This document shows, piece by piece, positions 54,221-62,463 of a DNA stretch of 64,000 nt. A model generated the notes under the pieces. The model was not told the DNA's origin, made no database searches, and was given only the letters and a program-made list of their open reading frames with translations. The position numbers were made by a program, and so were the translations under genes. This stretch comes from Acidovorax sp. Leaf191 (GTDB taxonomy: Bacteria; Pseudomonadota; Gammaproteobacteria; Burkholderiales; Burkholderiaceae_C), in contig NZ_LMPT01000019.1 of assembly GCF_001424425.1 (NCBI RefSeq), positions 857,372 to 921,371 of the forward strand. The letters run 5' to 3'. Within the stretch, counting starts at the first letter, position 1, and every line of letters begins with the position of its first letter.

Positions 54221-54556
54221 TTACTTGACGTGCTTGCCGATCAGGCCAGCCAGTTCGAACATCGACACCTGGGGCTTGCCGAACAGCTCCTTGAGCTTGG
54301 CGTCGGCGTTGATGTTGCGCTTGTTGGTGGCGTCCTGCAGGTTGTTGGCCTTGATGTAGACCCACAGCTTGCTGATGATCTCCGTGCGTGGCAGCGGTGC
54401 CGAGCCGACCACGGCAGCCAGCGCGGGGCTGGGCGTGAGGGCCTTCATGAAGGCTGCGTTGGGCGTGCGCTTCTTGGCGGGGGCGGCGGTCTTGGTGGCG
54501 GGAGCCTTCTTGGCCGCAGGGGCTGTTTTTGCCGGAGCTTTTTTTGCAGTTGCCAT
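54221..54556 (-). CDS. SWIB/MDM2-domain protein
   Basis: A 111-residue protein with a Lys/Ala/Pro-rich N-terminal third (ATAKKAPAKTAPAAKKAPAT), resembling histone-like tails, and a C-terminal SWIB domain: PLPRTEIISKLWVYIKANNL, then NINADAKLKELFGKPQVSMFELAGLIGKHV. SWIB domains occur in eukaryotic chromatin remodellers and are found in Chlamydiae and many beta-proteobacteria; a role in DNA compaction is suggested. AGGA precedes the ATG at 54556. Confidence 0.93.
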   Translation of the reverse strand: MATAKKAPAKTAPAAKKAPATKTAAPAKKRTPNAAFMKALTPSPALAAVVGSAPLPRTEIISKLWVYIKANNLQDATNKRNINADAKLKELFGKPQVSMFELAGLIGKHVK

Positions 54557-54966
54557 GTTGGGTTTTCCTAGTTGGACGTCAATCTTCACCAGCGAAAGCA
54601 AGGCTGTCCCACTGGCAGGCCGATGCTACTGGGAAAAAAACGCGTTTCCAAGGGAGAAACCGCTTTTTTTGCCTCGATTTGTAGCTGTGGTGCCCTCTGG
54701 CGGCTGGAAAGTCGGTGCTTTGGCCCGCCTTTCCTGGTCCTGCAGGGTGTGCAGCGCGCATTTTGGGCGGCCCGCGGCTGACATTTCGGGTGGCGTCGGG
54801 TGCGCTTGGAAGCGCATTCTTTGGCCACCCGCGAGCCCCGCCCAGCGTTGGCTGCGCAACAATGGCCATCCGTGCGCAGGCCAGGCCGCCGCGCTGCCGA
54901 CGGCAGGCTTCCAGCCAGCGCCCAACCCCGTCTCAACCCCTTCAACGACATGAAAGGTCTCTGCCC
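54557..54966. other. Divergent intergenic region between SWIB and RraA genes
   Basis: About 410 bases without a convincing gene. It holds a weak A7/T7-flanked inverted repeat around 54635-54670 and a GC-rich remainder. The open frames here are long but lack ribosome sites and protein-like composition. Confidence 0.5.
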
Positions 54967-55479
54967 ATGACGACAGCTTCTGCCGCCGCCTTCAGCACCT
55001 GCGATTTCTGCGACGTCCACAAAGCCGACACCAGCGGCGCCTTTCGGGTGCTCCCGCCTGCGTTCCAGGCCTTCGGCGGCGTGGCGCATTTCAGCGGGCC
55101 GGTGAGCACCGTCAAATGCCACGAGGACAACACCCAGGTCAAGGCCGCTGTCGAATCGCCGGGCGAAGGGCGGGTGCTGGTGGTCGACGGCGGCGGCTCG
55201 CTGCGCCGTGCGCTGGTGGGCGGCAACCTGGCGGCGGCTGCGGCGCGCAACGGCTGGGCCGGGCTGGTGGTGGACGGCTGCGTGCGCGATGTCGCCGAGC
55301 TGAACGCAGCGGCCGTGGGCATCCGCGCGCTGGCGCTCATCCCGCTGCCCACCGAGCGGCGCGGGGAGGGCCAGCGTGACGTGCCGGTGCAGGTGCAGGG
55401 CGTGTGGGTGCGCCCGGGCGACTGGCTGTATGCCGACGCCGACGGCATCGTCGTCAGCGCCACGGCCCTGCACGCCTGA
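54967..55479 (+). CDS. rraA: RraA-family protein (RNase E regulator / HMG aldolase fold)
   Basis: A 170-residue protein of the RraA / 4-hydroxy-4-methyl-2-oxoglutarate aldolase fold. FSTCDFCDVHKAD near residue 9, VDGGGSLRRALVGGNLAAAAARNGWAGLVVDGCVRDV near residue 75 (metal Asp and the oxaloacetate-type Arg of the aldolase), and GDWLYADADGIVV near the C-terminus are present. RraA of E. coli inhibits RNase E; close homologues with Arg/Asp retained are aldolases, so either role is possible. I take the ATG at 54967, the standard family start. Confidence 0.88.
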   Translation: MTTASAAAFSTCDFCDVHKADTSGAFRVLPPAFQAFGGVAHFSGPVSTVKCHEDNTQVKAAVESPGEGRVLVVDGGGSLRRALVGGNLAAAAARNGWAGLVVDGCVRDVAELNAAAVGIRALALIPLPTERRGEGQRDVPVQVQGVWVRPGDWLYADADGIVVSATALHA

Positions 55480-55524
55480 CCCCCTTACCGGCTGGCCGAC
55501 CGACCCGCCGACCTCCTGGCCGCG

Positions 55525-56472
55525 TCAGCCGCGCCGGCCCAGCCGCAAGGCCGCCCGTGAGGGCAGGGTGGCCAGCAGCACGCTGGCGAGCGCAATCACA
55601 AACGCCACCAGTTGCAGGCCTGTGAGCGATTCGCCCAGCGCCAGCACGCCCACCAGGGCGGCGCTGACCGGCAGCAGCACCGAGAACACCCCGCCTTGTG
55701 CGGCGGGCACGGCCTTGAGACCGGTCATCCACAGCCACACCGTCCACATGCACGCAGCCAGCGCATAGAACACCAGCAGCGCCCAGGTGGTCCAGCCGAC
55801 GGCGGCAAAGTCGAAGCGCAGCGCCATGTACAAACCCGACGGCGTGGTCAGCACAAAGCCCCACAGGTTGATGAGCGAGGTGATGCGCTTGGGCCCCAGG
55901 CTGCCCGTGAGCTTCTTGCCGATGACGGTGTATGCGGCCTCGCACAGTACCGCGCCCACCAGCAGCAACTGGCCCAGCCACACCAGGTTGTGGCTGTTTT
56001 TGCCGTCTACCGCTTGCCCAGCGTGCGCTGCAAGCTCTGGTTTTGATAGCGCGAACAGCGCAATACCGAACACCGCACACACCACCGCCGCCCAGGTGCG
56101 CGGCGCCACGCGCTCTTTCAGGAAGGCCCAGCCCATCACGGCCACCGCGGCCGGAATGGCCGCCAGCGTCACGCCGGCAGAGATCGCATCGGTCAGGGTC
56201 ACCCCGTACAGCATGCAGATGGTGAACATGAAGTTGCCCAGAAACGATTCCAGGAACAACAGGCGCTTGGTTTGCGGGGTGAGCGGAGGCTCGTTGGCCG
56301 GCTTGCGCAGCCAGTGCACCATGGCAAGGCCGCCGATGCCGAACCGCATCCAGGCCAGCAGAAACACCGGCAGCACCGCGGCCAGCGGTTTGGACAGCGC
56401 CACATAGCTGCCCACCAGCGCCATGCTCAGGGCCAGGCACAGGTAGGCGAAGGGGCGGCTGGGAGTGGTCAC
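55525..56472 (-). CDS. DMT-superfamily (EamA) transporter
   Basis: A 315-residue integral membrane protein with ten predicted helices in two EamA repeats; the first repeat begins YLCLALSMALVGSYVALSKPLA, the second near residue 155 (NLVWLGQLLLVGAVLCEAAYTVIGKKLTG). The family exports amino acids and metabolites. It is divergent from the GGCT-like gene. The substrate is not predictable. Confidence 0.9.
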   Translation of the reverse strand: MTTPSRPFAYLCLALSMALVGSYVALSKPLAAVLPVFLLAWMRFGIGGLAMVHWLRKPANEPPLTPQTKRLLFLESFLGNFMFTICMLYGVTLTDAISAGVTLAAIPAAVAVMGWAFLKERVAPRTWAAVVCAVFGIALFALSKPELAAHAGQAVDGKNSHNLVWLGQLLLVGAVLCEAAYTVIGKKLTGSLGPKRITSLINLWGFVLTTPSGLYMALRFDFAAVGWTTWALLVFYALAACMWTVWLWMTGLKAVPAAQGGVFSVLLPVSAALVGVLALGESLTGLQLVAFVIALASVLLATLPSRAALRLGRRG

Positions 56473-56510
56473 TAAACTGCGGGCTGTTCAACAAAAAAAG
56501 AGTGCGCATC

Positions 56511-56915
56511 ATGCCCGACGAAACCAGCCCCCTGCCGCCGTCCCGCTGGGTTTTTGTATACGGCACCCTGCGCCAGGGTTGCAGCAACGACATCACCCGC
56601 CTGGAGCCGCCGCCCCTGTTCGTGGGGCGCGGACGCATCGCCGGCGTTCTGTACCACCTGGGCGCGTACCCGGGCGTCACGCTCGGCGGGGCGGAGTGGG
56701 TGCATGGCGAGGTCTACGCCATCGAACCCGCGCTGGAAGACGTGCTGGACGAGATCGAATCGCTGGGCGAGAACCCCACCGACGAGTACATCAAGCGCGA
56801 GATCGAGGTCGAAGTGAACGGCCAGCCGCTGCCCTGCTTGGTGTACGAGATCAACCCCCGCTACGTGCTGTCGGCCGCGCGCATCCCGCAAGGGGATTGG
56901 GTGAAGTTCTTGTGA
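56511..56915 (+). CDS. Gamma-glutamylcyclotransferase-like (AIG2/GGCT) protein
   Basis: A 134-residue protein with the GGCT fold: VFVYGTLRQGCSNDITRL near residue 15 contains the YGTLR substrate-binding loop, and EWVHGEVYAIEPALEDVLDEIE near residue 65 carries the catalytic Glu. The family converts gamma-glutamyl-amino acids to 5-oxoproline. I use the ATG at 56511; the GTG at 56502 is an alternative. Confidence 0.88.
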   Translation: MPDETSPLPPSRWVFVYGTLRQGCSNDITRLEPPPLFVGRGRIAGVLYHLGAYPGVTLGGAEWVHGEVYAIEPALEDVLDEIESLGENPTDEYIKREIEVEVNGQPLPCLVYEINPRYVLSAARIPQGDWVKFL

Positions 56916-57069
56916 CCGCCTGGGAGTGCACAGGGCACGGAAGGGGTTCAGCACAGGGTGATGCGACAGCAGACACACGGCATTCCTACGATCAGTCGAT
57001 CCGGGCCATGCAATTTTGCGATACGGAATTTTGATTCCACATGGCAAAACGTGATAGATGTTGCATTGC

Positions 57070-57118
57070 CGCAATTTTTCTCGATATGAGAAATCAATTT
57101 CTGTATTGAGAAATTGCG
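57070..57118. promoter_or_regulatory. Tandem palindromic operators upstream of isocitrate lyase
   Basis: TTTCTC-N5-GAGAAA (57077-57093) and AATTTCT-N6-AGAAATT (57096-57115) are centred about 20 bp apart, inside an outer 8-bp pair (57070-57077 with 57111-57118). Two turns of helix between centres suggest cooperative binding by one dimeric regulator. The regulator is unknown. Confidence 0.6.
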
Positions 57119-57153
57119 TGTTTAAGCTGTTGTTTTGCAAGGAAAAAATTTAT

Positions 57154-57199
57154 CTCTTGTATAAGACATAAGAGCTTGCTCAAGTCTTATAGAAGACTT
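57154..57199. promoter_or_regulatory. Two TCTT-N4-AAGA motifs in the isocitrate lyase promoter
   Basis: TCTTGTATAAGA (57155-57166) and TCTTATAGAAGA (57185-57196, inside a perfect 7-bp palindrome from 57182 to 57199) are centred 30 bp apart, 65-110 bases before the ATG. They look like a second operator type. Confidence 0.6.
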
Positions 57200-57263
57200 A
57201 AAGTTGTCTCCAAGGGCGGCACCAGCAGCCCGGCGTTTTCAACCAACCTTCTGGAGTGATCCC

Positions 57264-58595
57264 ATGCCCCAATCCCTCAACGAACAACTGAGCCGCGAAC
57301 AGCAAATTGCCGCCCTGGAAAAAGACTGGGCCCAGAACCCCCGCTGGAAGGGCGTCAAGCGCGGCTACTCCGCCGCCGACGTGGTGCGCCTGCGCGGCTC
57401 GCTGCCCATCGAGCACACGCTGGCCAAGCGCGGCGCTGAAAAGCTGTGGGACAAGATCAACGGCGGCGCCAAGAAGGGCTACGTGAACGCGTTCGGCGCC
57501 ATCTCCGCCGGCCAGGCCATGCAACAGGCCAAGGCGGGCCTCGAAGCCGTGTACCTGTCGGGCTGGCAAGTGGCCGCCGACGGCAACACGTCCGAGACCA
57601 TGTACCCCGACCAGTCGCTGTACGCCTACGACTCGGTGCCGACCATGGTCCGCCGCATCAACAACACCTTCAAGCGCGCTGACGAAATCCAGTGGGGCCG
57701 CGGCATCAACCCCGGCGACAAGGAATTCATCGACTACTTCCTGCCCATCGTGGCCGACGCGGAAGCCGGTTTCGGCGGCGTGCTGAACGCCTTCGAACTC
57801 ATGAAGAACATGATCCAGTCGGGCGCTGCAGGCGTTCACTTCGAAGACCAGCTCGCCGCTGTCAAGAAGTGCGGCCACATGGGCGGCAAGGTGCTGGTGC
57901 CCACGCAGGAAGCCTGCGAAAAGCTGATCTCCGCCCGCTTTGCCGCTGACGTGATGGGCGTGTCCACCATCGTGCTGGCACGCACCGACGCAGAAGCCGC
58001 CAACCTGATCACGTCCGACCACGACGCCAACGACAAGCCCTTCCTGACCGGCGAGCGCACCCAAGAAGGCTTCTACCGCGTGAAGAACGGCCTGGAGCAA
58101 GCCATCAGCCGCGGCGTGGCCTACGCCCCCTACGCCGACCTGGTGTGGTGCGAAACCGGCGTGCCGGACATCGGCTTTGCCCGCGAATTCGCCCAGGCCG
58201 TGCACGCCGCCTGCCCCGGCAAGCTGCTGTCGTACAACTGCTCGCCATCGTTCAACTGGAAGAAGAACCTCAACGACAGCCAGATCGCGTCCTTCCAGGA
58301 AGACCTGTCGGCCCTGGGCTACAAGTACCAGTTCATCACGCTGGCCGGCATCCACATCAACTGGTTCAACACCTTCCAGTTTGCCCACGCCTACGCCAAC
58401 GGCGAAGGCATGAAGCACTACGTGAACATGGTGCAAGAGCCAGAATTCGCTGCACGCGACAAGGGCTACACCTTCGTGTCGCACCAGCAGGAAGTGGGCG
58501 CAGGTTACTTCGACGACGTGACCACGGTGATCCAAGGTGGTTCGTCCAGCGTGAAGGCCCTGACGGGTTCGACGGAAGAAGAGCAGTTCCACTGA
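57264..58595 (+). CDS. aceA: Isocitrate lyase
   Basis: A 443-residue glyoxylate-shunt enzyme that splits isocitrate into glyoxylate and succinate. The catalytic Cys is near residue 203 in [15 protein letters not shown], with metal-binding Asp residues in the [12 protein letters not shown] region and Glu in HFEDQL. The C-terminus [21 protein letters not shown] is typical of the proteobacterial short form. The ATG at 57264 follows GGAG; a longer upstream reading crosses the operators. The shunt is needed for growth on acetyl-CoA-yielding substrates such as those of the catabolic island. Malate synthase is not in the window. Confidence 0.97.
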   Translation: MPQSLNEQLSREQQIAALEKDWAQNPRWKGVKRGYSAADVVRLRGSLPIEHTLAKRGAEKLWDKINGGAKKGYVNAFGAISAGQAMQQAKAGLEAVYLSGWQVAADGNTSETMYPDQSLYAYDSVPTMVRRINNTFKRADEIQWGRGINPGDKEFIDYFLPIVADAEAGFGGVLNAFELMKNMIQSGAAGVHFEDQLAAVKKCGHMGGKVLVPTQEACEKLISARFAADVMGVSTIVLARTDAEAANLITSDHDANDKPFLTGERTQEGFYRVKNGLEQAISRGVAYAPYADLVWCETGVPDIGFAREFAQAVHAACPGKLLSYNCSPSFNWKKNLNDSQIASFQEDLSALGYKYQFITLAGIHINWFNTFQFAHAYANGEGMKHYVNMVQEPEFAARDKGYTFVSHQQEVGAGYFDDVTTVIQGGSSSVKALTGSTEEEQFH

Positions 58596-58666
58596 TCAGC
58601 GGGGTGGACGGGGGTCTTGCGCCGCCGCGGTGTGGCGCAAAACCCATCAAAACCCGCCAGTCTGTG

Positions 58667-58695
58667 AAGCCCGGAGCACCCGCTTCGGGCTTTTT
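58667..58695 (+). terminator. Terminator of aceA
   Basis: AAGCCCG (58667-58673) and CGGGCTT (58686-58692), loop of 12, followed by a T run. It separates aceA from the thrS leader. Confidence 0.85.
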
Positions 58696-58709
58696 GCTTT
58701 GCGCAGGGT

Positions 58710-58715
58710 TAAAAT
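58710..58715 (+). promoter_or_regulatory. Candidate -10 element of the thrS leader transcript
   Basis: TAAAAT matches the -10 consensus at five of six positions, just after the aceA terminator and 44 bases before the leader ATG. No clear -35 was found. Confidence 0.4.
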
Positions 58716-58758
58716 GGCGGGAAATTCACTGCACAAGAGCGAGAAAGGCAATCTGGTT

Positions 58759-58800
58759 ATGACACCGCGAACTACATCGGAGATGTCGACCGGCCGTTAA
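58759..58800 (+). CDS. Thr-rich leader peptide of the thrS attenuator
   Basis: A 13-residue frame MTPRTTSEMSTGR followed by TAA. Four of 13 residues are Thr (codons ACA, ACT, ACA, ACC), with AAAGG about ten bases before the ATG. It lies inside the 5' region of thrS and overlaps the protector stem: codons 3-5 coincide with arm 1 (58766-58772). It is too short for standard gene prediction. Its role would be to sense Thr-tRNA charge through ribosome stalling. Confidence 0.75.
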   Translation: MTPRTTSEMSTGR

Positions 58801-58869
58801 GGCTGGCTGTTCGCGCCTGCACGAGATTGCACACCCCTCCAAAAGCGCGGACCTGTTCCGCGCTTTTTT
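58766..58869 (+). promoter_or_regulatory. Transcription attenuator of thrS (protector, antiterminator, terminator)
   Basis: Arm 1 CGCGAAC (58766-58772) pairs perfectly with arm 2 GTTCGCG (58809-58815), enclosing an inner stem CCGGCC/GGCTGG (58790-58795, 58801-58806) whose loop holds the leader stop codon. Arm 2 GTTCGCGC (58809-58816) also pairs with arm 3 GCGCGGAC (58845-58852) over 8 bp with one G-U. Arm 3 alternatively forms the terminator 58841-58850 with 58858-58867, followed by a T run. A ribosome stalled on Thr codons would cover arm 1 and favour 2:3, leaving the terminator unformed. Confidence 0.75.
58841..58869 (+). terminator. Leader terminator upstream of thrS
   Basis: AAAAGCGCGG (58841-58850), loop of 7, CCGCGCTTTT (58858-58867), then more T. 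It lies 77 bases upstream of the thrS start, in the mRNA leader, so it acts within the attenuator rather than after a gene. Confidence 0.88.
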
Positions 58870-58945
58870 GTTTTTGGGCCTGGCGCGTGCCCGCACCCAC
58901 CCTCACACCTTTTCGTACTGATTCCAAAGAAAGAGCAGTCGTCCC

Positions 58946-60883
58946 ATGATTCACATCACCCTTCCCGATGGTTCGCAGCGCGAGTTTCCCGGCCCGGTCA
59001 CGGTCGCTGAAGTGGCCGCGTCGATTGGCACCGGCCTGGCCAAGGCCGCCCTGGCCGGCAAGATCCCTGCCGAAGGTGGTGAAGGCTTCAAGGTCGTGGA
59101 CACCAGCTACCAGATCACGGCCGACAGCCCGCTGTCCATCGTGACGGCCAAGGATGCCGACGGGCTGGACGTGATCCGCCACTCCACCGCCCACTTGCTG
59201 GCCTACGCCGTCAAGGACCTGTTCCCGGAAGCCCAGGTGACCATCGGCCCGGTGATCGAGAACGGTTTCTTCTACGACTTTGCGTACAAGCGCCCCTTCA
59301 CGCCCGAAGACCTGGTCGCCATCGAAAAGCGCATGACCGAGCTGGCCGCCAAGGACGAGCCCGTGTCGCGCCGCGTACTGCCGCGCGACGAGGCGGTGGC
59401 GTACTTCAAGGGCCTGGGCGAGAACTACAAGGCCGAGATCATCGCCAGCATCCCCAGCAACGAGGATGTGAGCCTGTACCGCGAAGGCGCGTTCGAAGAC
59501 CTGTGCCGCGGCCCCCACGTGCCCAGCACCGGCAAGCTCAAGTTCTTCAAGCTGATGAAGGTGGCTGGCGCCTACTGGCGTGGCGACCACCGCAACGAGA
59601 TGCTCCAGCGCATCTATGGCACGGCCTGGGCCACGAAGGACGAGCTGCAGCAGTACCTCACCATGCTGGAGGAGGCCGAAAAGCGCGACCACCGCAAGCT
59701 GGGCCGCGAGCTCGACCTGTTCCACATGGACGAGCATTCGCCCGGCACCGTGTTCTGGCACCCCAAGGGCTGGGCGTTGTGGCAGGAGGTGGAGCAGTAC
59801 ATGCGCCGCGTGTACCGCAACAACGGCTACCAGGAGGTCAAGGGCCCGCAGATCCTGGACAAGCAGCTGTGGGAGAAGACCGGCCACTGGGACAAGTACC
59901 ACGAGAACATGTTCACGACCGAGTCGGAAAAGCGCGAGTACGCGCTCAAGCCGATGAACTGCCCCGGCCACATCCTGATCTACAAGCAGGGCATCAAGAG
60001 CTACCGCGACCTGCCGCTGCGGTACGGCGAATTCGGTGCCTGCCACCGCAACGAGCCCACCGGCGGCCTGCACGGCATCATGCGCGTGCGCGGCTTCACG
60101 CAGGACGACGGCCACATCTTCTGCACCGAAGAGCAGGTGCTGGAAGAGTGCGCCAACTACACGGCGTTGGTGCAGAAGGTCTACAAGGACTTCGGCTTCA
60201 CCAACATCATCTACAAGGTGGCCACGCGGCCGGCCGCACGCATCGGCACCGATGAGTCGTGGGACCGCGCCGAAAAGGCGTTGATGGACGGTCTGCGCCA
60301 TTCGGGCTGCGAGTTCGAGATCGCCGAAGGCGAGGGCGCCTTCTACGGCCCCAAGATCGAGTACACGCTGAAAGACGCGCTGGGCCGCCAGTGGCAATGC
60401 GGCACGATGCAGATCGACCCCAACCTGCCCGAGCGCCTGGACGCCGAATACGTGGCCGAAGACGGCACCCGCAAGCGCCCGCTGATGCTGCACCGCGCCA
60501 CCGTGGGCAGCATGGAGCGTTTCATCGGCATGCTGATCGAGCACTACGCTGGCGCCTTCCCTCTGTGGCTGGCTCCGGTGCAGGTGGCGGTGCTCAATAT
60601 CACCGACGCGCAGGCCGATTACTGTCGCGAAATTGCCGCAAAGCTTGAAAAAGCGCTGCCGAATCAAGAACTTAGGGTGGCGGTAGATCTGCGCAACGAG
60701 AAGATTACGTATAAAATACGGGAGCATTCGTTGCAAAAGCTGCCGTACATCCTCGTCGCGGGCGACAAGGAAAAGGCCGCAGGCGCCGTCGCAGTGCGCG
60801 CCCGGGGTAATCGTGACCTCGGAGTGATGTCCATTGAAGCGTTCGCTGAGTTGATCGCCCAGGACATCGCCACCAAAGCCTGA
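58946..60883 (+). CDS. thrS: Threonyl-tRNA synthetase
   Basis: A 645-residue class II synthetase that charges tRNA-Thr. An N-terminal TGS domain (residues 1-62), an editing domain beginning [15 protein letters not shown] near residue 72, the catalytic core with zinc ligands Cys in MNCPGHILI, His in [14 protein letters not shown] and the later [13 protein letters not shown], and a C-terminal anticodon-binding domain starting [14 protein letters not shown] are all present. It heads the thrS-infC-rpmI-rplT-pheS-pheT cluster; the leader upstream forms a Thr-responsive attenuator. Confidence 0.98.
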   Translation: MIHITLPDGSQREFPGPVTVAEVAASIGTGLAKAALAGKIPAEGGEGFKVVDTSYQITADSPLSIVTAKDADGLDVIRHSTAHLLAYAVKDLFPEAQVTIGPVIENGFFYDFAYKRPFTPEDLVAIEKRMTELAAKDEPVSRRVLPRDEAVAYFKGLGENYKAEIIASIPSNEDVSLYREGAFEDLCRGPHVPSTGKLKFFKLMKVAGAYWRGDHRNEMLQRIYGTAWATKDELQQYLTMLEEAEKRDHRKLGRELDLFHMDEHSPGTVFWHPKGWALWQEVEQYMRRVYRNNGYQEVKGPQILDKQLWEKTGHWDKYHENMFTTESEKREYALKPMNCPGHILIYKQGIKSYRDLPLRYGEFGACHRNEPTGGLHGIMRVRGFTQDDGHIFCTEEQVLEECANYTALVQKVYKDFGFTNIIYKVATRPAARIGTDESWDRAEKALMDGLRHSGCEFEIAEGEGAFYGPKIEYTLKDALGRQWQCGTMQIDPNLPERLDAEYVAEDGTRKRPLMLHRATVGSMERFIGMLIEHYAGAFPLWLAPVQVAVLNITDAQADYCREIAAKLEKALPNQELRVAVDLRNEKITYKIREHSLQKLPYILVAGDKEKAAGAVAVRARGNRDLGVMSIEAFAELIAQDIATKA

Positions 60884-60969
60884 GTTTGATTCAAAACATG
60901 CTTTGTCGCATGCCAGCTGCGCGGTTGTAGCTACATTTTTTGTAGTAATTTGATTGAAGGAAGATAGCC

Positions 60970-61569
60970 ATCGCTACTGAATTTCGTGATCGTCGCCACC
61001 GTGAAGAGCGCAAGCACCGCCTGAACCGTGAAATCATGGCCCCGGAAGTCCGTCTGTCCGGGCCAGAGAACGAGCCTTTGGGCGTGGTCAGCCTCATGGA
61101 AGCCCTGCGCATGGCAGGCGAGCTGGATGTGGATCTGGTGGAAATCGCTGCCACAGCGAATCCGCCGGTGTGCCGCCTGATGGACTACGGCAAGTTCAAG
61201 TACCAGGAGCAAAAGCGCGCTGCCGAGGCCAAGGCCAAGCAGACGGTCATCGAGATCAAGGAAGTCAAATTCCGTCCGGGTACGGACGATGGCGACTACA
61301 ACATCAAGATGCGCAACATCCGCCGCTTCCTGGCAGAGGGTGACAAATGCAAGATCACGCTGCGTTTTCGCGGCCGTGAAATCACGCACCAGGAACTGGG
61401 GCTGGCACTGCTCAACCGCATTCGCGATGAGCTGGCCGATTCCATCGTCATCGAGCAGTTTCCCAAGCTGGAAGGCCGCCAGATGATCATGATGATCGCA
61501 CCAGGCAAGAAAAAGCCTGCACCGGTCAAGCCCGCCGCCGAAGGCACGCCTTCGGGCAGCGCCGCCTGA
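60970..61569 (+). CDS. infC: Translation initiation factor IF-3 with ATC start codon
   Basis: A 199-residue IF-3 beginning (M)[20 protein letters not shown]. The start codon is ATC at 60970, eight bases after an AAGGA site; an ATG at 61036 would delete the conserved first 22 residues. Rare starts (AUU in E. coli) allow IF-3 to repress its own initiation, so autoregulation is conserved. The N-domain ends near residue 85, followed by a Lys-rich linker and the C-domain ([20 protein letters not shown]). A Pro/Lys/Ala-rich tail closes it. IF-3 binds the 30S subunit and ensures correct start-codon choice. Confidence 0.96.
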   Translation: MATEFRDRRHREERKHRLNREIMAPEVRLSGPENEPLGVVSLMEALRMAGELDVDLVEIAATANPPVCRLMDYGKFKYQEQKRAAEAKAKQTVIEIKEVKFRPGTDDGDYNIKMRNIRRFLAEGDKCKITLRFRGREITHQELGLALLNRIRDELADSIVIEQFPKLEGRQMIMMIAPGKKKPAPVKPAAEGTPSGSAA

Positions 61570-61680
61570 GGCGGCGAAGCCGCCGCCGCAGCAGCAGAGA
61601 CAAAGAGACAGAATTTGCCAGGCTTGCTCCGCAAGGGGTACGCCGGGCAATAGGCAGCGTTCACGCGCTGCCATGCAGCT

Positions 61681-61742
61681 GGTGCAAACCGGCTGAAAAA
61701 GTGGCTCGGGGCCAACAAGTTTGCAGATCGGTTTGCAAACGC
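61681..61742 (+). promoter_or_regulatory. Alternative-pairing leader before rpmI
   Basis: TGCAAACC (61683-61690), GTTTGCA (61719-61725), GGTTTGCA (61730-61737) and TGCAAAC (61734-61740) can pair in mutually exclusive ways. In E. coli, L20 represses rpmI-rplT by binding an RNA switch in this same intergenic region, so an L20 target is plausible here. Confidence 0.45.
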
Positions 61743-61773
61743 CTCGCGAGCACAATGAAAAAGGAGCATTCAC

Positions 61774-61977
61774 ATGCCCAAAATGAAGACCAAGAGCAGC
61801 GCGAAAAAACGTTTCCGCGTTCGTCCCGGTGGCACCGTCAAGCGCGGTCAAGCCTTCAAGCGTCACATCTTGACCAAGAAGACCACCAAGAACAAGCGCC
61901 AGTTGCGTGGTGCAGTGGCTGTGCATGAGACCAATATGGGTCACATTGCGCAAATGCTGCCCGGCATGGGCGTTTAA
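61774..61977 (+). CDS. rpmI: Ribosomal protein bL35
   Basis: A 67-residue protein with the classic start [20 protein letters not shown] and the [16 protein letters not shown]-terminus. AAGGAG lies seven bases upstream of the ATG. It is a basic large-subunit protein; it is linked to rplT with a 25-base gap. Confidence 0.98.
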   Translation: MPKMKTKSSAKKRFRVRPGGTVKRGQAFKRHILTKKTTKNKRQLRGAVAVHETNMGHIAQMLPGMGV

Positions 61978-62002
61978 TTAACGACGAACAAGGAGTACAT
62001 AC

Positions 62003-62362
62003 ATGCCTCGCGTCAAACGTGGTGTAACGGCCCGTGCCCGTCACAAGAAAGTTCTCGCCCTTGCCAAGGGTTTCCGTGGTCGCCGCGGTAATGTCTACCG
62101 TATCGCCAAACAGGCGGTAATGAAGGCTGGGCAATATGCCTACCGTGACCGCCGCAACAAGAAGCGCGTGTTCCGCCAGCTGTGGATCGCCCGTATCAAC
62201 GCCGCTTCGCGCGAACTGGGCCTGACTTACAGCCAGTTCACCAACGGCCTGAAGAAGGCATCCATCGAGATCGACCGCAAGATGCTGGCCGACCTCGCAG
62301 TGCACGACAAGGCTGCCTTTGGCAGCATCGTAAGCCAAGTCAAGGCCAAGCTGGCTGCTTGA
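62003..62362 (+). CDS. rplT: Ribosomal protein bL20
   Basis: A 119-residue protein: [20 protein letters not shown], then the [21 protein letters not shown] helix and a C-terminal globular part ([28 protein letters not shown]). It binds 23S rRNA early in assembly and, in E. coli, represses its own operon. AAGGAG precedes the ATG. Confidence 0.98.
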   Translation: MPRVKRGVTARARHKKVLALAKGFRGRRGNVYRIAKQAVMKAGQYAYRDRRNKKRVFRQLWIARINAASRELGLTYSQFTNGLKKASIEIDRKMLADLAVHDKAAFGSIVSQVKAKLAA

Positions 62363-62376
62363 GTTCACGATGGGCG

Positions 62377-62446
62377 GCTATCTTTTTGATAGCTGCCTGC
62401 GCAATAACAACAAGGGCTAGGGCTTGAAAGAGCGCTAGCCCTTGTT
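62377..62446. repeat. Palindromic repeat copy D and a 12-bp stem between rplT and pheS
   Basis: GCTATC-N5-GATAGC (62377-62393) matches the first hairpin of copy A. AACAAGGGCTAG (62409-62420) pairs perfectly with CTAGCCCTTGTT (62435-62446) around a 14-base loop. The element occupies the rplT-pheS gap and could act as a processing or partial-termination site. Confidence 0.65.
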
Positions 62447-62463
62447 CATTTTCAAGAGTCGAT

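Noticed and set aside
54369..54953. A 194-codon plus-strand frame across the SWIB-RraA gap
   Set aside because: Its first half is antisense to the SWIB gene and the rest has no protein-like features.
62370..62420. Possible Phe leader peptide for pheST (ATG at 62370)
   Set aside because: The frame MGGYLFDSCLRNNNKG contains a single Phe, has no good ribosome site and overlaps the repeat element; the hairpin after it lacks a T run long enough for an attenuator.
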